DNA of 7,619 nt, taken from NCBI GenBank assembly GCA_009926245.1, contig RFPG01000052.1, positions 1 to 7,619 on the forward strand, given 5' to 3'. Made by a program: the position numbers and the translations under genes. Every line of letters begins with the position of its first letter. The first letter of the stretch is position 1. Shown here piece by piece: positions 1-6,153 of this stretch. The notes under the pieces were generated by a model. That model had not been told where the DNA came from. It did no database searches and saw only the letters and a program-made list of their open reading frames with translations. This DNA comes from Sphingobacteriia bacterium (GTDB taxonomy: Bacteria > Bacteroidota > Bacteroidia > UBA7662).

Positions 1-882
1 GCGTCGTCCCTGGGTGGGTGCCCACAGGCCCGATTCGGAACCATCCTGGAGGACCAGGTTGTCAAAGGCCTCTTCGGAGCGCTGGGATTCACTCCCAGTA
101 AACTCGCCAACCCCGGCATAGACCTTACCAAATCGGCTGTTATTCAGTCCTGTACGGGTGATTAGATTCAATGTTTTTTCGGTGTTACCGTCGTTGATAC
201 CCGTAAACTGAGCTTGGTCGCTTTGGCGATCGATCAATTGCACTTTGTCAATGACTTCGGCCGGCAAATTGCGCAAGGCTGCGGTGGCATCGTTCCCAAA
301 GTATTCCTGACCGTCCAGCAAGACCCGGCGGACTTCTTCGCCCTGGGCTTTGAGTTGTCCGTTCTCGACCGTGATGCCGGGCATTTTTCGAATCAATTGT
401 TCGGCATCCGCATCGGGTGCTGTTCGAAAGGAGGACGCATTTATTTCAGTGGTATCTCCGCGTTGTTCCACCCTGCGCGCGGTCTCTCGAATCTCGACCT
501 CCCCCAATTCGGTCAAGGCCGGTACCAAACGCAAAGGCCCCAAGGCGGTATCCACGTTCAGTCGAACCATTCGCTGCCAGGTTCGGTAACCAACATAGGT
601 GCAGCGCAGACGATAGCCCCCTGCTCTGGGTAGGTTGAGCTCAAAGCCCCCCCTCAAATCGGTGCTAGCCCCCCAGCTTCGAGTGCTATCCCTTAGGGAA
701 AGAACCAAGACATTCACCCCGGCCAATCCCTCCCCTGTAACCGAATCCACCACCCGCCCTGTCAATCGAAGGGGGCTTGAGGGCCGTTCACCGGCCGGCT
801 GGGCATGACCCTTCATCATCATGAAGGACCCAATCAAAAGAATGAAGAACCATCGCATTCCCAAAAGAACGATGAAAACCAT
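1..882 (-). CDS. TonB-dependent receptor / outer-membrane beta-barrel protein, N-terminal part (3' end beyond the left edge)
   Basis: This is the first 294 residues of a large outer-membrane receptor; the frame is open to base 1. Residues 1-28 look like a signal peptide: a hydrophobic stretch, then GHAQPAG with likely cleavage after AQ. Residues 39-115 form a carboxypeptidase-regulatory-like beta-sandwich (TGRVVDSVTGEGLAGVNVLV ... GGYRLRCTYVGYR), the usual N-terminal domain of Bacteroidota receptors. Residues 140-245 are the plug domain, with the family hallmarks LIRKMPGITVENG, LLDGQEYFGND, ALRNLPAEVIDKVQ and FTGINDGNTEKTLNLITR. These match the outer membrane beta-barrel (OMP_b-brl_3) group more than SusC itself. 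Most of the barrel lies outside the window. The start could be ATG at 882 or the in-frame ATG nine codons in (MRWFFILL), which gives a more typical signal peptide. The gene is divergent from ccmE. Its substrate cannot be told from this part, and no SusD partner is visible. Confidence 0.9.
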   Translation of the reverse strand, partial: MVFIVLLGMRWFFILLIGSFMMMKGHAQPAGERPSSPLRLTGRVVDSVTGEGLAGVNVLVLSLRDSTRSWGASTDLRGGFELNLPRAGGYRLRCTYVGYRTWQRMVRLNVDTALGPLRLVPALTELGEVEIRETARRVEQRGDTTEINASSFRTAPDADAEQLIRKMPGITVENGQLKAQGEEVRRVLLDGQEYFGNDATAALRNLPAEVIDKVQLIDRQSDQAQFTGINDGNTEKTLNLITRTGLNNSRFGKVYAGVGEFTGSESQRSEEAFDNLVLQDGSESGLWAPTQGRR

Positions 883-946
883 TCTAAACGGAAGGAATTG
901 GTAGAGATTTTGGGGTTGAAGGGATTTTCGTAGCGAACTTTGGGGC
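883..946. promoter_or_regulatory. Divergent intergenic region between the receptor gene and ccmE
   Basis: This 64-bp gap separates two divergent start codons, so promoters for both directions are expected in it or just inside the flanking genes. On the plus strand there is a reasonable Bacteroidota-type promoter (listed separately). On the minus strand I found no good TAnnTTTG element. No operator-like palindrome stands out. Confidence 0.5.
909..942 (+). promoter_or_regulatory. Candidate Bacteroidota promoter for the ccmE-maf operon
   Basis: TTTG at 909-912 could be the -33 element. GAACTTTG at 935-942 matches the Bacteroidota -7 consensus TAnnTTTG at all but its first base. The 22-nt spacing lies within the range known for this sigma factor. 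Transcription would begin at about 946-951, on or beside the GTG at 947, so the message would have almost no leader. Such short motifs occur by chance, so this is only a candidate. Confidence 0.3.
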
Positions 947-1336
947 GTGAAAAGAAGCGCCATCCTCCTCCTTTTGCTGCTGGGCACGGGGCTCGCTATT
1001 TTGGTGAGCACCCTGGGCGAAAGCAGCTCCTATGTTGATTTTGAGACGGCTGCTACCGAACCGGGTCGCAGTTACCACGTGGTCGGAACCCTGGACCGTT
1101 CGGTGCCCTTGGTGTACGATGCCGAAAAAGACGCCAACCTTTTGCAATTTGCCTTGGTCGATCAGAAGGGTCTCAGCAGAACCGTGGTGTACTACGGCGC
1201 CAAGCCCCAGGATTTTGAACGCTCCGAACAGGTGGTGGTGGTCGGTGCCATCCAGAAGCAAGGGGGACAGCCCACCTTTGTCGCCGATCAAATTCTCACC
1301 AAGTGCCCTTCCAAGTACACCGAAGACACCCTCTAA
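947..1336 (+). CDS. ccmE: Cytochrome c maturation heme chaperone CcmE, cysteine (CxxxY) variant
   Basis: CcmE is a membrane-anchored periplasmic chaperone that binds heme covalently and passes it to CcmF for attachment to apocytochrome c. The 129-residue product has an N-terminal anchor (MKRSAILLLLLLGTGLAILV, about residues 1-20), then the small OB-fold beta-barrel with YHVVGTLDRSVPLVYD, VVYYGAKPQDFERSEQVVVV and a C-terminal KCPSKY. In E. coli-type CcmE the heme-binding residue is a histidine (HxxxY). Here the matching site is Cys120 with Tyr124, the CxxxY form known from archaea and some bacteria. GTG at 947 is the only sensible start: the frame hits TGA at 917 with no other start between, and MKRSAI is a typical beginning. 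ccmF follows 16 nt after the stop. No CcmA, B, C, D, G or H gene is in the window. Length and motifs are normal for the Bacteroidota form. Confidence 0.93.
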   Translation: MKRSAILLLLLLGTGLAILVSTLGESSSYVDFETAATEPGRSYHVVGTLDRSVPLVYDAEKDANLLQFALVDQKGLSRTVVYYGAKPQDFERSEQVVVVGAIQKQGGQPTFVADQILTKCPSKYTEDTL

Positions 1337-1352
1337 ACCCCCGATCAAACCT

Positions 1353-3803
1353 GTGATATCCTACCAAGGTGAATTGTTGTGGCCGGGCAACCTGGGCCAT
1401 GGAGCCGTCATTGCTTCGTTTTGCGCTGCCCTGCTAGGGGTTTTGGCCTACGGTCATGCCCTGCTTGGTCACAAGCTGGAAAAAGGGCGCTGGGAAACCT
1501 GGGGGCGCTGGGCCTTTGGCCTGCACAGCCTGGCGGTCTTCACGGTGATTGGAGTCCTTTTTGGAATTATTTATACCCACCGATACGAGTATCATTATGC
1601 TTGGTCGCATGCCTCCAGAGCCCTGCCGGTTCGTTACATCCTATCGGCATTTTGGGAGGGTCAGGAGGGCAGTTTTTTGTTATGGATTTTCTGGCACGTG
1701 GTGCTGGGTTTGTTTTTTTTGGTCAGCACCGGTCGTCGATGGGAAGCCGGTGTCATGGCCGTTCTGTGTTTGGCTCAGCTGATGTTGTCCAGCATGTTGC
1801 TTGGCACGCTGTTCGAAATACCGATGCTGGGCAGTCTCAAAATCGGTAGCAGTCCCTTTGTTCTGCTCCGTGAAACCCTGCAGGCCCCCATCTTTGATCG
1901 CCCGGATTACCTCCAATGGATTACCGATGGGAATGGATTAAATCCTCTGCTCCAAAACCCGTGGATGGTGATCCATCCCCCGGTTCTTTTTTTGGGTTTT
2001 GCAGCCTGCACCCTTCCTTTTGGGTACGCGGTCACCGCCTTGGTTCGCCGCCTTTACCGGGAATGGGTGGGACCTGCCCTGGCTTGGACCTTGGTGGCGG
2101 TGCTAACCCTGGGGAGCGGGATTGTTATGGGGGCCGCCTGGGCCTACGAATCCTTGAATTTCGGTGGGTATTGGGCCTGGGATCCCGTTGAGAATGCCTC
2201 TCTTTTGCCCTGGCTTTTGATGGTGGGGGCCCTGCACGGGATGCATGCCTACACCAAAAGCGGTTATTCCCTCAAGTCCACCCTGATGATGGTGATGTTG
2301 GGTTTTGTTCTGGTGCTGTACGCTACCTTCTTGACCCGCTCGGGCATTCTGGGTGATAGCTCGGTGCACTCGTTCACGGACCTGGGCTTGTCGGGCCAAT
2401 TGTTGGCTTTTCTGTTTTTGTTTTTTGGATTGATGGTATTCCTTCTGGCCCTGCGCTGGAAAGAAATCCCCGGCAAAGAAAAGGGCGGTGAAGAATCCGG
2501 TACCTCCCGCGAGTTTTGGTTGTTTGTCGGAAGCATGACCTTGGTGGTTTCTGCTTTTCAAATTCTTTTAACCACCTCCATCCCTGTTTTTAATGCCGTT
2601 GCCGGAACCAGCATGGCACCACCCGCCGATGTGATTTCTTATTACAATCGCTGGCAATTGCCCATCGCGGTTCTCATCCTGTTGATGGGTACCACCGCTT
2701 TTCGATTGCGTTTTGGACGCAGCGAGCCGGCCCCCGTGCTTCGTTGGATGATGATCATCACCGCCTTGTCCGTGGTTTTGACCCTGCTGATCGGGTATAC
2801 GCAACAGATCGGGTATTGGTCCTATCTGTTACTCATCTTTGCCGCATGCTATGCCATGGCGGGCAATCTTCATCAATTGTTTTTGGCCCGCAAACGACTC
2901 GCCGCCCAGGGTGGACTCTGGGCCCATTTGGGGTTCGGCTTGATGATGCTAGGGGTCTTGGTTTCTTCATCACGCAAGGAAGTGGTTTCCCTCAACCTCG
3001 AAGGCACCCCCTTGGGTGACAATTTCTCGCCAGCCCAGGCCCGTGAAAATGTGTTAATCTACCAAGATCAATCCAAAACGATGGCTGGTTACCAGGTAAC
3101 CTACACCGGTGACTCGGTCGCCGGTCCCAACCGATATTACAAACTGCTTTTCCAAAAAAAGAACGCGCAAGGCCAGTGGGTTTACCATCGGACCCTCTAC
3201 CCCAACGCCCAAATCAATCCCAAAATGGGGCTGATTGCATCGCCCGCCACCATGCATTTCTGGGACCACGATTTGTACATGCACGTTACCCAGGTTCCGG
3301 ATCCCGAAAATTTTGAACAAAAATCCCGGACCTACGCCGAGCCAGTTTTGCATTACCTCGACGCCCGGGGGGATACGCTGATGCTCAAAGAATCGCTCGT
3401 GATTTTTGAGGGGCTCCAAACACGGTTGGACGATGAGTGGAAGGAGGAAACCGCCGGTGCTGAAGCCGCTGTTGGTGCACCGCTGCGGGTACGCAATCTC
3501 AACGAAGAATTTCGATTGATGCCCGTCTATGTGCTTCGCAGTGGGGTTGAATTCCGCTATCCGGACCAGACCCAAGAACCCGGAATGCGGGTTGAATTAC
3601 AAAAAATTGATCCGCAATCCGGCCAAGTTGCCTTGTCCGTCCAAACCTTGCAACCAGCACCGCGGGCCTATGTTGTGCTCAAAATGTTACGGTTTCCTTG
3701 GATCAATGCGGTTTGGTACGGCAGTTTTCTCTTGGTTGGGGGACTCAGCCTGAGCGTTGTCCACCGCAACCGTCAATACAGCCGTGAGCGAACCGCTGAT
3801 TAA
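1353..3803 (+). CDS. ccmF: Cytochrome c heme lyase subunit CcmF (CcmF/CcsA family)
   Basis: CcmF is a multi-pass inner-membrane protein that takes heme from CcmE and joins it to CxxCH motifs of apocytochromes c in the periplasm. The 816-residue product shows YAWSHASRALPVRYILSAFW followed by EGQEGSFLLW (about 82-111), the heme-ligand segment VIHPPVLFLGF (His208), the WWD domain GGYWAWDPVENASLLPWL (271-288), FLTRSGILGDSSVHSFTD (His339), and WAHLGFGLMMLG (His525). A soluble region of about 240 residues (541-780) precedes a final membrane helix (about 785-805). This layout is standard for Bacteroidota CcmF. The start is taken as GTG at 1353 because MISYQGELLWPGNLGHG aligns with normal N-termini. 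The frame is open further upstream, but that part runs through ccmE in another frame and is proline/arginine-rich shadow sequence. No Shine-Dalgarno is visible. The 3' end overlaps the DUF2520 gene by 20 nt. Confidence 0.95.
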   Translation: MISYQGELLWPGNLGHGAVIASFCAALLGVLAYGHALLGHKLEKGRWETWGRWAFGLHSLAVFTVIGVLFGIIYTHRYEYHYAWSHASRALPVRYILSAFWEGQEGSFLLWIFWHVVLGLFFLVSTGRRWEAGVMAVLCLAQLMLSSMLLGTLFEIPMLGSLKIGSSPFVLLRETLQAPIFDRPDYLQWITDGNGLNPLLQNPWMVIHPPVLFLGFAACTLPFGYAVTALVRRLYREWVGPALAWTLVAVLTLGSGIVMGAAWAYESLNFGGYWAWDPVENASLLPWLLMVGALHGMHAYTKSGYSLKSTLMMVMLGFVLVLYATFLTRSGILGDSSVHSFTDLGLSGQLLAFLFLFFGLMVFLLALRWKEIPGKEKGGEESGTSREFWLFVGSMTLVVSAFQILLTTSIPVFNAVAGTSMAPPADVISYYNRWQLPIAVLILLMGTTAFRLRFGRSEPAPVLRWMMIITALSVVLTLLIGYTQQIGYWSYLLLIFAACYAMAGNLHQLFLARKRLAAQGGLWAHLGFGLMMLGVLVSSSRKEVVSLNLEGTPLGDNFSPAQARENVLIYQDQSKTMAGYQVTYTGDSVAGPNRYYKLLFQKKNAQGQWVYHRTLYPNAQINPKMGLIASPATMHFWDHDLYMHVTQVPDPENFEQKSRTYAEPVLHYLDARGDTLMLKESLVIFEGLQTRLDDEWKEETAGAEAAVGAPLRVRNLNEEFRLMPVYVLRSGVEFRYPDQTQEPGMRVELQKIDPQSGQVALSVQTLQPAPRAYVVLKMLRFPWINAVWYGSFLLVGGLSLSVVHRNRQYSRERTAD

Positions 3804-4479
3804 CCAGAGCCCATCCCAGGAGACCTGGCTGACCTTGGTCGGTTCGGGACAGGCCGCGTGGGCCCTGGGTTCTGCGTTGCATGGAAGTGGTATCCGGGTT
3901 CAGCGGGTCGTTGCGCGGCCCAACGGGCGGGGAGCCGCTCTGGCCCAGCGCCTTGAGGCATCGTGGGTGCCCTGGCATGCCGGTCAACCCCTACCCAAGG
4001 ATGGACCACCCTCCACTGACCCAAGCAGACCTGGCCCAACCCGCCTAACCTTGTTGGCGGTTTCGGACGATGCGCTACCGGAGGTGGCCTCTTTTTTTGG
4101 AACCGATCAAACCGATGCCCTCGTTCATTGCAGCGGAACTCGCTCTTTGGAGGACCTGAACGTTCATCCGGTCCGAGGGGTTTTTTGGCCCATCCTCAAC
4201 CTCAGCAAGGCGGATGAAACGACTTGGAAGGGGGCGCCTATCCTCATCCAAACCGAGGAGGCATCCCTTCATCAAATCCTGCACCACTGGGCCCAACGAA
4301 TCGGTGCCACAGCCCGGGATGTAACCGAAGGCCAGCGTCAAAAACTGCATTTAGCGGCGGTCATGACGGCTAATTTTAACAATGTACTCCTGCATTGGGG
4401 GCATCTTTTGACCCAAGAATGGGGAACCCATCGAGACCCAAGACGACCCAGAAGGAACGGCCCTCTACCGTTGGTTTAG
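3784..4479 (+). CDS. DUF2520 / Rossmann-like NAD(P)-binding protein, C-terminally damaged
   Basis: The protein resembles the Rossmann-like plus DUF2520 family, relatives of F420/NADP-dependent and ketopantoate-type reductases whose substrate is not established. The N-terminal dinucleotide fold has LVGSGQAAWALGSALHGSG (GxGxxA, residues 18-36), LLAVSDDALPEVA (90-102), VHCSGTRSLEDL (114-125) and GVFWPILNLSK (132-142). The DUF2520 domain then begins (RQKLHLAAVMTANFNNVLLHWGHLL) but breaks off. After about residue 213 the frame encodes HRDPRRPRRNGPLPLV and stops, while the expected QTGPAxRxD-like segment is missing. The normal C-terminal helix follows in another frame (separate entry). A proline-rich insert lies at 69-88. 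The start is GTG at 3784, overlapping ccmF by 20 nt; an in-frame TTG at 3757 is possible. The product, 231 residues against a usual 250-265, is probably non-functional or altered, unless the break is an assembly error. Confidence 0.8.
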   Translation: MSEPLINQSPSQETWLTLVGSGQAAWALGSALHGSGIRVQRVVARPNGRGAALAQRLEASWVPWHAGQPLPKDGPPSTDPSRPGPTRLTLLAVSDDALPEVASFFGTDQTDALVHCSGTRSLEDLNVHPVRGVFWPILNLSKADETTWKGAPILIQTEEASLHQILHHWAQRIGATARDVTEGQRQKLHLAAVMTANFNNVLLHWGHLLTQEWGTHRDPRRPRRNGPLPLV

Positions 4480-4519
4480 CAGCCTGATTCAGCGATTGCA
4501 CCATCAATCCCCCACTTAA
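4424..4519 (+). pseudogene. Out-of-frame C-terminal remnant of the DUF2520 gene
   Basis: In the +1 frame relative to the DUF2520 gene, bases 4424-4519 encode a 31-residue tail containing TQDDPEGTALYRWFSSLIQ and ending in QSPT and TAA at 4517-4519. This resembles the last helix of normal DUF2520 proteins, where a phrase like 'x-EIYKLLTxSI' closes the chain. Joining it to the upstream frame needs a one-base shift near the GGGG run at 4421-4424. Even so, roughly 45 residues of the middle of the C-terminal domain would still be missing. The simplest reading is an internal deletion of a length not divisible by three. The ubiA-like gene starts 9 nt after this remnant's stop, in the same frame. Confidence 0.6.
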
Positions 4520-4528
4520 ATCCATCCT

Positions 4529-5479
4529 TTGAGCCGATTCGCCTCCATCGCCTTGGTCCTACGAGGATTGCGACCCATCAACTTGATTCTCTTGATGTTG
4601 GCCCTGCCATCGTTCAGGTATTTTTTGATGTTACCGGTTCTTGAAACCCGTTTGCTCAACTTTGGATTAAGCGACACGGGATTTGCCCTTTTGGTCCTAG
4701 GCGCGGGCATGATCGCCGGTGCAGGCAACCTGATCAATGATTATTTTGATCAGTTAAGCGACCGGATCAACCTCAAACAAAGGCAGGTCCCTTCCGAAAA
4801 AGTATTTTGGTCGGTGTACACCACCCTCAACCTCCTGGGACTCTCGCTCTGCGGTTGGGCCGCTTGGGAAGCTGGCTTGCTCAACCTAACCCTGATTCCC
4901 CTGGCCGCCGTGATGCTCTTGTTCCGTTATTCGGAGCATTTCAAAGGCCGAAGTTGGTCCGGACCCCTTGTGATTGTTTTGTTATGCCTGCTATGGGTGG
5001 CCCTGCCTTGGCTCTACGAATTCAAGGCCATGGGCATTCTCTACCGATACTATCCCTCCGATGCCCAATACCTGAACCAAACCTGGCTGGTTTACCTGGG
5101 GCTGGTGGCCTTGGTCACCCTAAGTCGTGAACTCATCAAAGCCTGCCAAGACAGGGCCGGAGACCTCGCAGCCGGACTTCAAACCGTTGCGGTGGTGATG
5201 GGCCTCAAGGGCTGCCGGAACATAGCCTTCGGAGCTTGGCTACCGGTACCTGTTTTGAATCTCCTGGTGGTGCGTCACCAGGTCTTGACCGGCGCCATCG
5301 CGGAGTCCCTCTATTCGAGCATCGCACTCCTCTTGGCGTTGGTGATAACCTACAGCCTTTACCGAGTGCAATCCTCCAACGATGCGGCTCGAGTTTCGCT
5401 GCTCCTCAAGGTCTATTTGGCCCTGGGTATCGGATCGCTTTGGGTCTATTATATGTTATTTCTTTACATGGCCCCGTGA
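4529..5479 (+). CDS. UbiA-family prenyltransferase (geranylgeranylglycerol-phosphate geranylgeranyltransferase-like)
   Basis: An integral-membrane prenyltransferase of 316 residues with about eight or nine hydrophobic segments, moving a polyprenyl chain from its diphosphate to an acceptor. It matches the Bacteroidota group annotated as geranylgeranylglycerol-phosphate geranylgeranyltransferase-like; the true acceptor in bacteria is not established. The first Asp-rich motif is intact (NLINDYFDQLSDRIN; N70, D71, D74, D78), and the cytoplasmic loop FRYSEHFKGRSWSGPLV (132-148) is typical. The second motif reads RELIKACQDRAGD (200-212): Asp208 and Asp212 are present, but the usual aspartate after the lysine (KDIEDxxGD) is Ala205. 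The start is TTG at 4529, since LRGLRPINLILLMLALPSFRYFLMLP is the conserved N-terminal helix and the first ATG inside it would cut the helix. The stop shares one base with the maf start (TGATG), suggesting coupled translation. Confidence 0.88.
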   Translation: MSRFASIALVLRGLRPINLILLMLALPSFRYFLMLPVLETRLLNFGLSDTGFALLVLGAGMIAGAGNLINDYFDQLSDRINLKQRQVPSEKVFWSVYTTLNLLGLSLCGWAAWEAGLLNLTLIPLAAVMLLFRYSEHFKGRSWSGPLVIVLLCLLWVALPWLYEFKAMGILYRYYPSDAQYLNQTWLVYLGLVALVTLSRELIKACQDRAGDLAAGLQTVAVVMGLKGCRNIAFGAWLPVPVLNLLVVRHQVLTGAIAESLYSSIALLLALVITYSLYRVQSSNDAARVSLLLKVYLALGIGSLWVYYMLFLYMAP

Positions 5480-6153
5480 TGATGCCCACCGCCCCCCTCG
5501 AATTACGCTACAACTTGGTTTTGGGATCGGGTTCCCCCCGTCGACAGGAATTACTGCAGCGCGTCGGCCTGCCCTACGACCTGCGGGTGGTACCGGTGGA
5601 TGAAACGGTGGATCCCTCCTGGAAAACGGACCAAGTCGCTGAACATCTGGCCCTCCAAAAAGCACGGGCCATCCCCATCCATGATCATGAATTGCTGCTG
5701 ACGGCCGATACCTTGGTTTTGTGCCAAGGCCAAATCCTGGGCAAACCCAAAGACCCCACGGAGGCCGTCGCTATGCTACGCCTCTTGTCAGGGAACGAAC
5801 ACGATGTCATGACCGGGGTATGCCTGAGGACCACCCAAAAAGAAATCATCCTGGGAGCCCGTACCCGCCTCGAATGGTACCACCTCGATCCCAAGGAAAT
5901 CGATTGGTACGTCCAGGAATACCAACCAATGGACAAGGCCGGTGCCTACGGCATCCAGGATTGGATGGGCCTGCGGGCTATCAAATCCATCCAGGGTTGC
6001 CCCCTCAATGTCATGGGCCTTCCCCTGCCCCTGGTCTACGAGCGATTGTTTACGGAGTTTTCTATCGAAAGAGGTAGCCTCAATTCCATGCAGGTTCCCG
6101 ATGCATTGGAATCGACCAATACCAAGGTACCACCGTGCAATTCAGCAATCTGA
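5479..6153 (+). CDS. maf: Maf-family nucleotide pyrophosphatase with extended C-terminus
   Basis: Maf proteins hydrolyse nucleoside triphosphates such as dTTP, UTP or modified nucleotides to monophosphates in the cytoplasm. Key motifs are GSGSPRRQELLQRVG (16-30), the catalytic TADTLV (Asp77), GKPKDPTEAVAMLRLLSGNEHDVMTGV (88-114), YQPMDKAGAYGIQ (149-160, Asp152 and Lys153) and IQGCPLNVMGLPLPLVYERL (171-190). The start is ATG at 5479, overlapping the upstream stop by one base; a second ATG follows directly. The family usually ends near the 'LPLPLVYERLF' helix at about 190-200 residues. Here the frame runs on for about 30 more (FSIERGS ... PPCNSAI) to 224, and this tail is antisense to the C-terminal coding part of the histidine kinase. 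The tail has no recognisable domain and is probably read-on into the neighbouring gene. The enzymatic core looks intact. Confidence 0.93.
   Translation: MMPTAPLELRYNLVLGSGSPRRQELLQRVGLPYDLRVVPVDETVDPSWKTDQVAEHLALQKARAIPIHDHELLLTADTLVLCQGQILGKPKDPTEAVAMLRLLSGNEHDVMTGVCLRTTQKEIILGARTRLEWYHLDPKEIDWYVQEYQPMDKAGAYGIQDWMGLRAIKSIQGCPLNVMGLPLPLVYERLFTEFSIERGSLNSMQVPDALESTNTKVPPCNSAI
6036..6153. other. 118-bp convergent coding overlap of maf and the histidine kinase
   Basis: Both strands are coding here: maf codons 186-224 on plus and kinase codons about 482-520 on minus. The registers are such that the third base of each maf codon pairs with the third base of a kinase codon. The folded cores themselves barely meet: the Maf core ends near 6060 and the kinase ATPase domain near 6069. 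No terminator hairpin is evident, so the two transcripts probably overlap as 3' antisense RNAs. Confidence 0.8.

Noticed and set aside
214..633. Plus-strand open frame of 139 codons
   Set aside because: It is antisense to the receptor's plug domain, whose minus-strand translation matches family motifs throughout. The plus-strand product shows no recognisable domain.
1032..1352. Upstream extension of the ccmF frame, open from 1032
   Set aside because: It overlaps the well-supported ccmE in another frame, and its translation (rich in Pro, Arg, Trp and Ser) has no resemblance to CcmF. The conserved N-terminus begins at GTG 1353.
2103..2561. Minus-strand open frame of 152 codons within ccmF
   Set aside because: Low-complexity Gln/His/Lys-rich translation, typical of the antisense of a hydrophobic membrane protein gene.
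4480..4530. Possible separate small gene or terminator between DUF2520 and the prenyltransferase
   Set aside because: The stretch is explained by the out-of-frame DUF2520 tail. No stable hairpin followed by a T-run is visible.
5236..5478. Upstream extension of the maf frame, open from 5236
   Set aside because: It lies inside the prenyltransferase gene in another frame and has no Maf similarity. The Maf fold begins just after ATG 5479.
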